A stretch of DNA of 33,506 nucleotides from Clostridia bacterium (GTDB lineage: Bacteria; Bacillota; Clostridia; Lachnospirales; Lachnospiraceae): assembly GCA_910575725.1 (NCBI GenBank), contig CAJTFE010000047.1:1-33506 (forward strand), written 5' to 3'. Each line of letters opens with the position of its first letter. Position 1 is the first letter of the stretch. Below the pieces are notes generated by a model. That model did not search any database. It worked only from the letters and a program-made list of their open reading frames with translations, and was not told where the DNA came from. Shown here in pieces: positions 33,083 to 33,506 of the stretch. The position numbers and the translations under genes were made by a program.

Positions 33083-33506
33083 AAGCTTACGGAAGAGGAA
33101 GAACTGGAATTAGAGGTAAAGGCGAAGATTGAACTGTCAGAGGGGGATGAAGGACAGGAAGTAGACATTCGAGGGGAACGTGGCAGGGGCCTGGCGGTAA
33201 CGGCAGGAGTTGCCATGCTGGGAGCAGTGGGTGCGGGCCTTGCGGCAGGGACGGCAATTGGTTCTGCGGTATTTGGAGGAGCCACGGCGATAGAGGCAGC
33301 CCAGGTGGTGGGAACAGCAGCATTTCTGACAGGCAGCATGTATGTGGGGAGTCAGGCGTTATCCGATGTATTAAGCGGCCGTTTGAGCAGTACCGATACG
33401 TATATTCGCCGTGCGTTGGCGGGAAGCATCGTGGGAATCTTTTCCGGGGCGTCAACCTTAATGCTGGCGGATGCGGGGCTGTTAGCTACGATGGGAAGCG
33501 GATTTG
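33083..33506 (+). pseudogene. Displaced, start-less copy of the VgrG pre-toxin region (orphan cassette)
   Basis: From AAGCTTACGG at 33083 the sequence repeats 31376 onward of the VgrG-toxin gene at about 90 percent or better by eye, up to the window end. It lacks 111 bases (37 codons) of the parent, removing the Trp-rich segment between the acidic linker and the hydrophobic part, and keeps the frame. A stop codon lies four codons before the match and there is no start codon. It is a typical orphan toxin module, probably followed outside the window by another toxin and immunity gene. It would be translated only after recombination with the upstream gene. Confidence 0.85.

Noticed and set aside
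33070..33455. Minus-strand frames opposite the displaced VgrG copy
   Set aside because: The same frames occur opposite the parent gene at 31476 to 31859, so they are shadows of the repeated coding DNA.

Overview
The window looks like part of a chromosome from a Gram-positive gut Clostridia, most likely a Lachnospiraceae-type Firmicute. The reasons are the strong GGAGG ribosome binding sites, moderate GC, His/Cys surface repeats, runs of serine recombinases, and the absence of any outer-membrane component. This placement is an inference; the window has no rRNA or other marker gene.

Region 1 (1 to about 10.4 kb) is cargo and the right end of an integrative element. It holds a probably 5'-truncated membrane-anchored surface protein with four His/Cys repeats, an OmpR-type regulator with a degenerate receiver, a hairpin-rich leader, a sigma-70-like small protein, an 809-base stretch with no convincing gene, a small DUF6870-like protein, and three overlapping large serine recombinases. 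A 19-codon remnant of a possible fourth recombinase follows.

Region 2 (about 10.4 to 14.9 kb) is a graveyard between two islands. It contains an AbiEi/AbiEii-like toxin-antitoxin pair whose second gene looks cut short, a small frameshifted gene, and an ISL3-family insertion sequence with near-perfect ends but an amber stop in its transposase. The IS sits in a PIN-type toxin gene of which only the first ~40 codons remain, while its AbrB-type antitoxin and a clear promoter/operator survive. A membrane-anchored protein gene broken by frameshifts follows.

Region 3 (14.9 kb to the end) is the most interesting part: a co-directional cluster that looks like one side of a contractile injection system (type VI-like or eCIS-like) in a Gram-positive. 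It encodes DnaJ, two FHA proteins, a membrane PP2C phosphatase and a membrane pseudophosphatase with a repeat-rich tail. Next come three unrecognised or Hsp70-like proteins, a possible tail-fibre-like protein and two unknown proteins. The end of the cluster is the loading and effector module: a DUF4280 PAAR-like protein, a DcrB/Eag-like probable chaperone, a VgrG-like spike, and a second VgrG fused to a hydrophobic segment and a CdiA-CT-like toxin domain, followed by its likely immunity gene. After this lies a displaced, start-less second copy of the VgrG pre-toxin region, typical of orphan toxin cassettes that recombine with the main gene. Sheath, tube, AAA+ disassembly ATPase and Thr kinase genes are not visible here, so they must lie outside the window or be absent.
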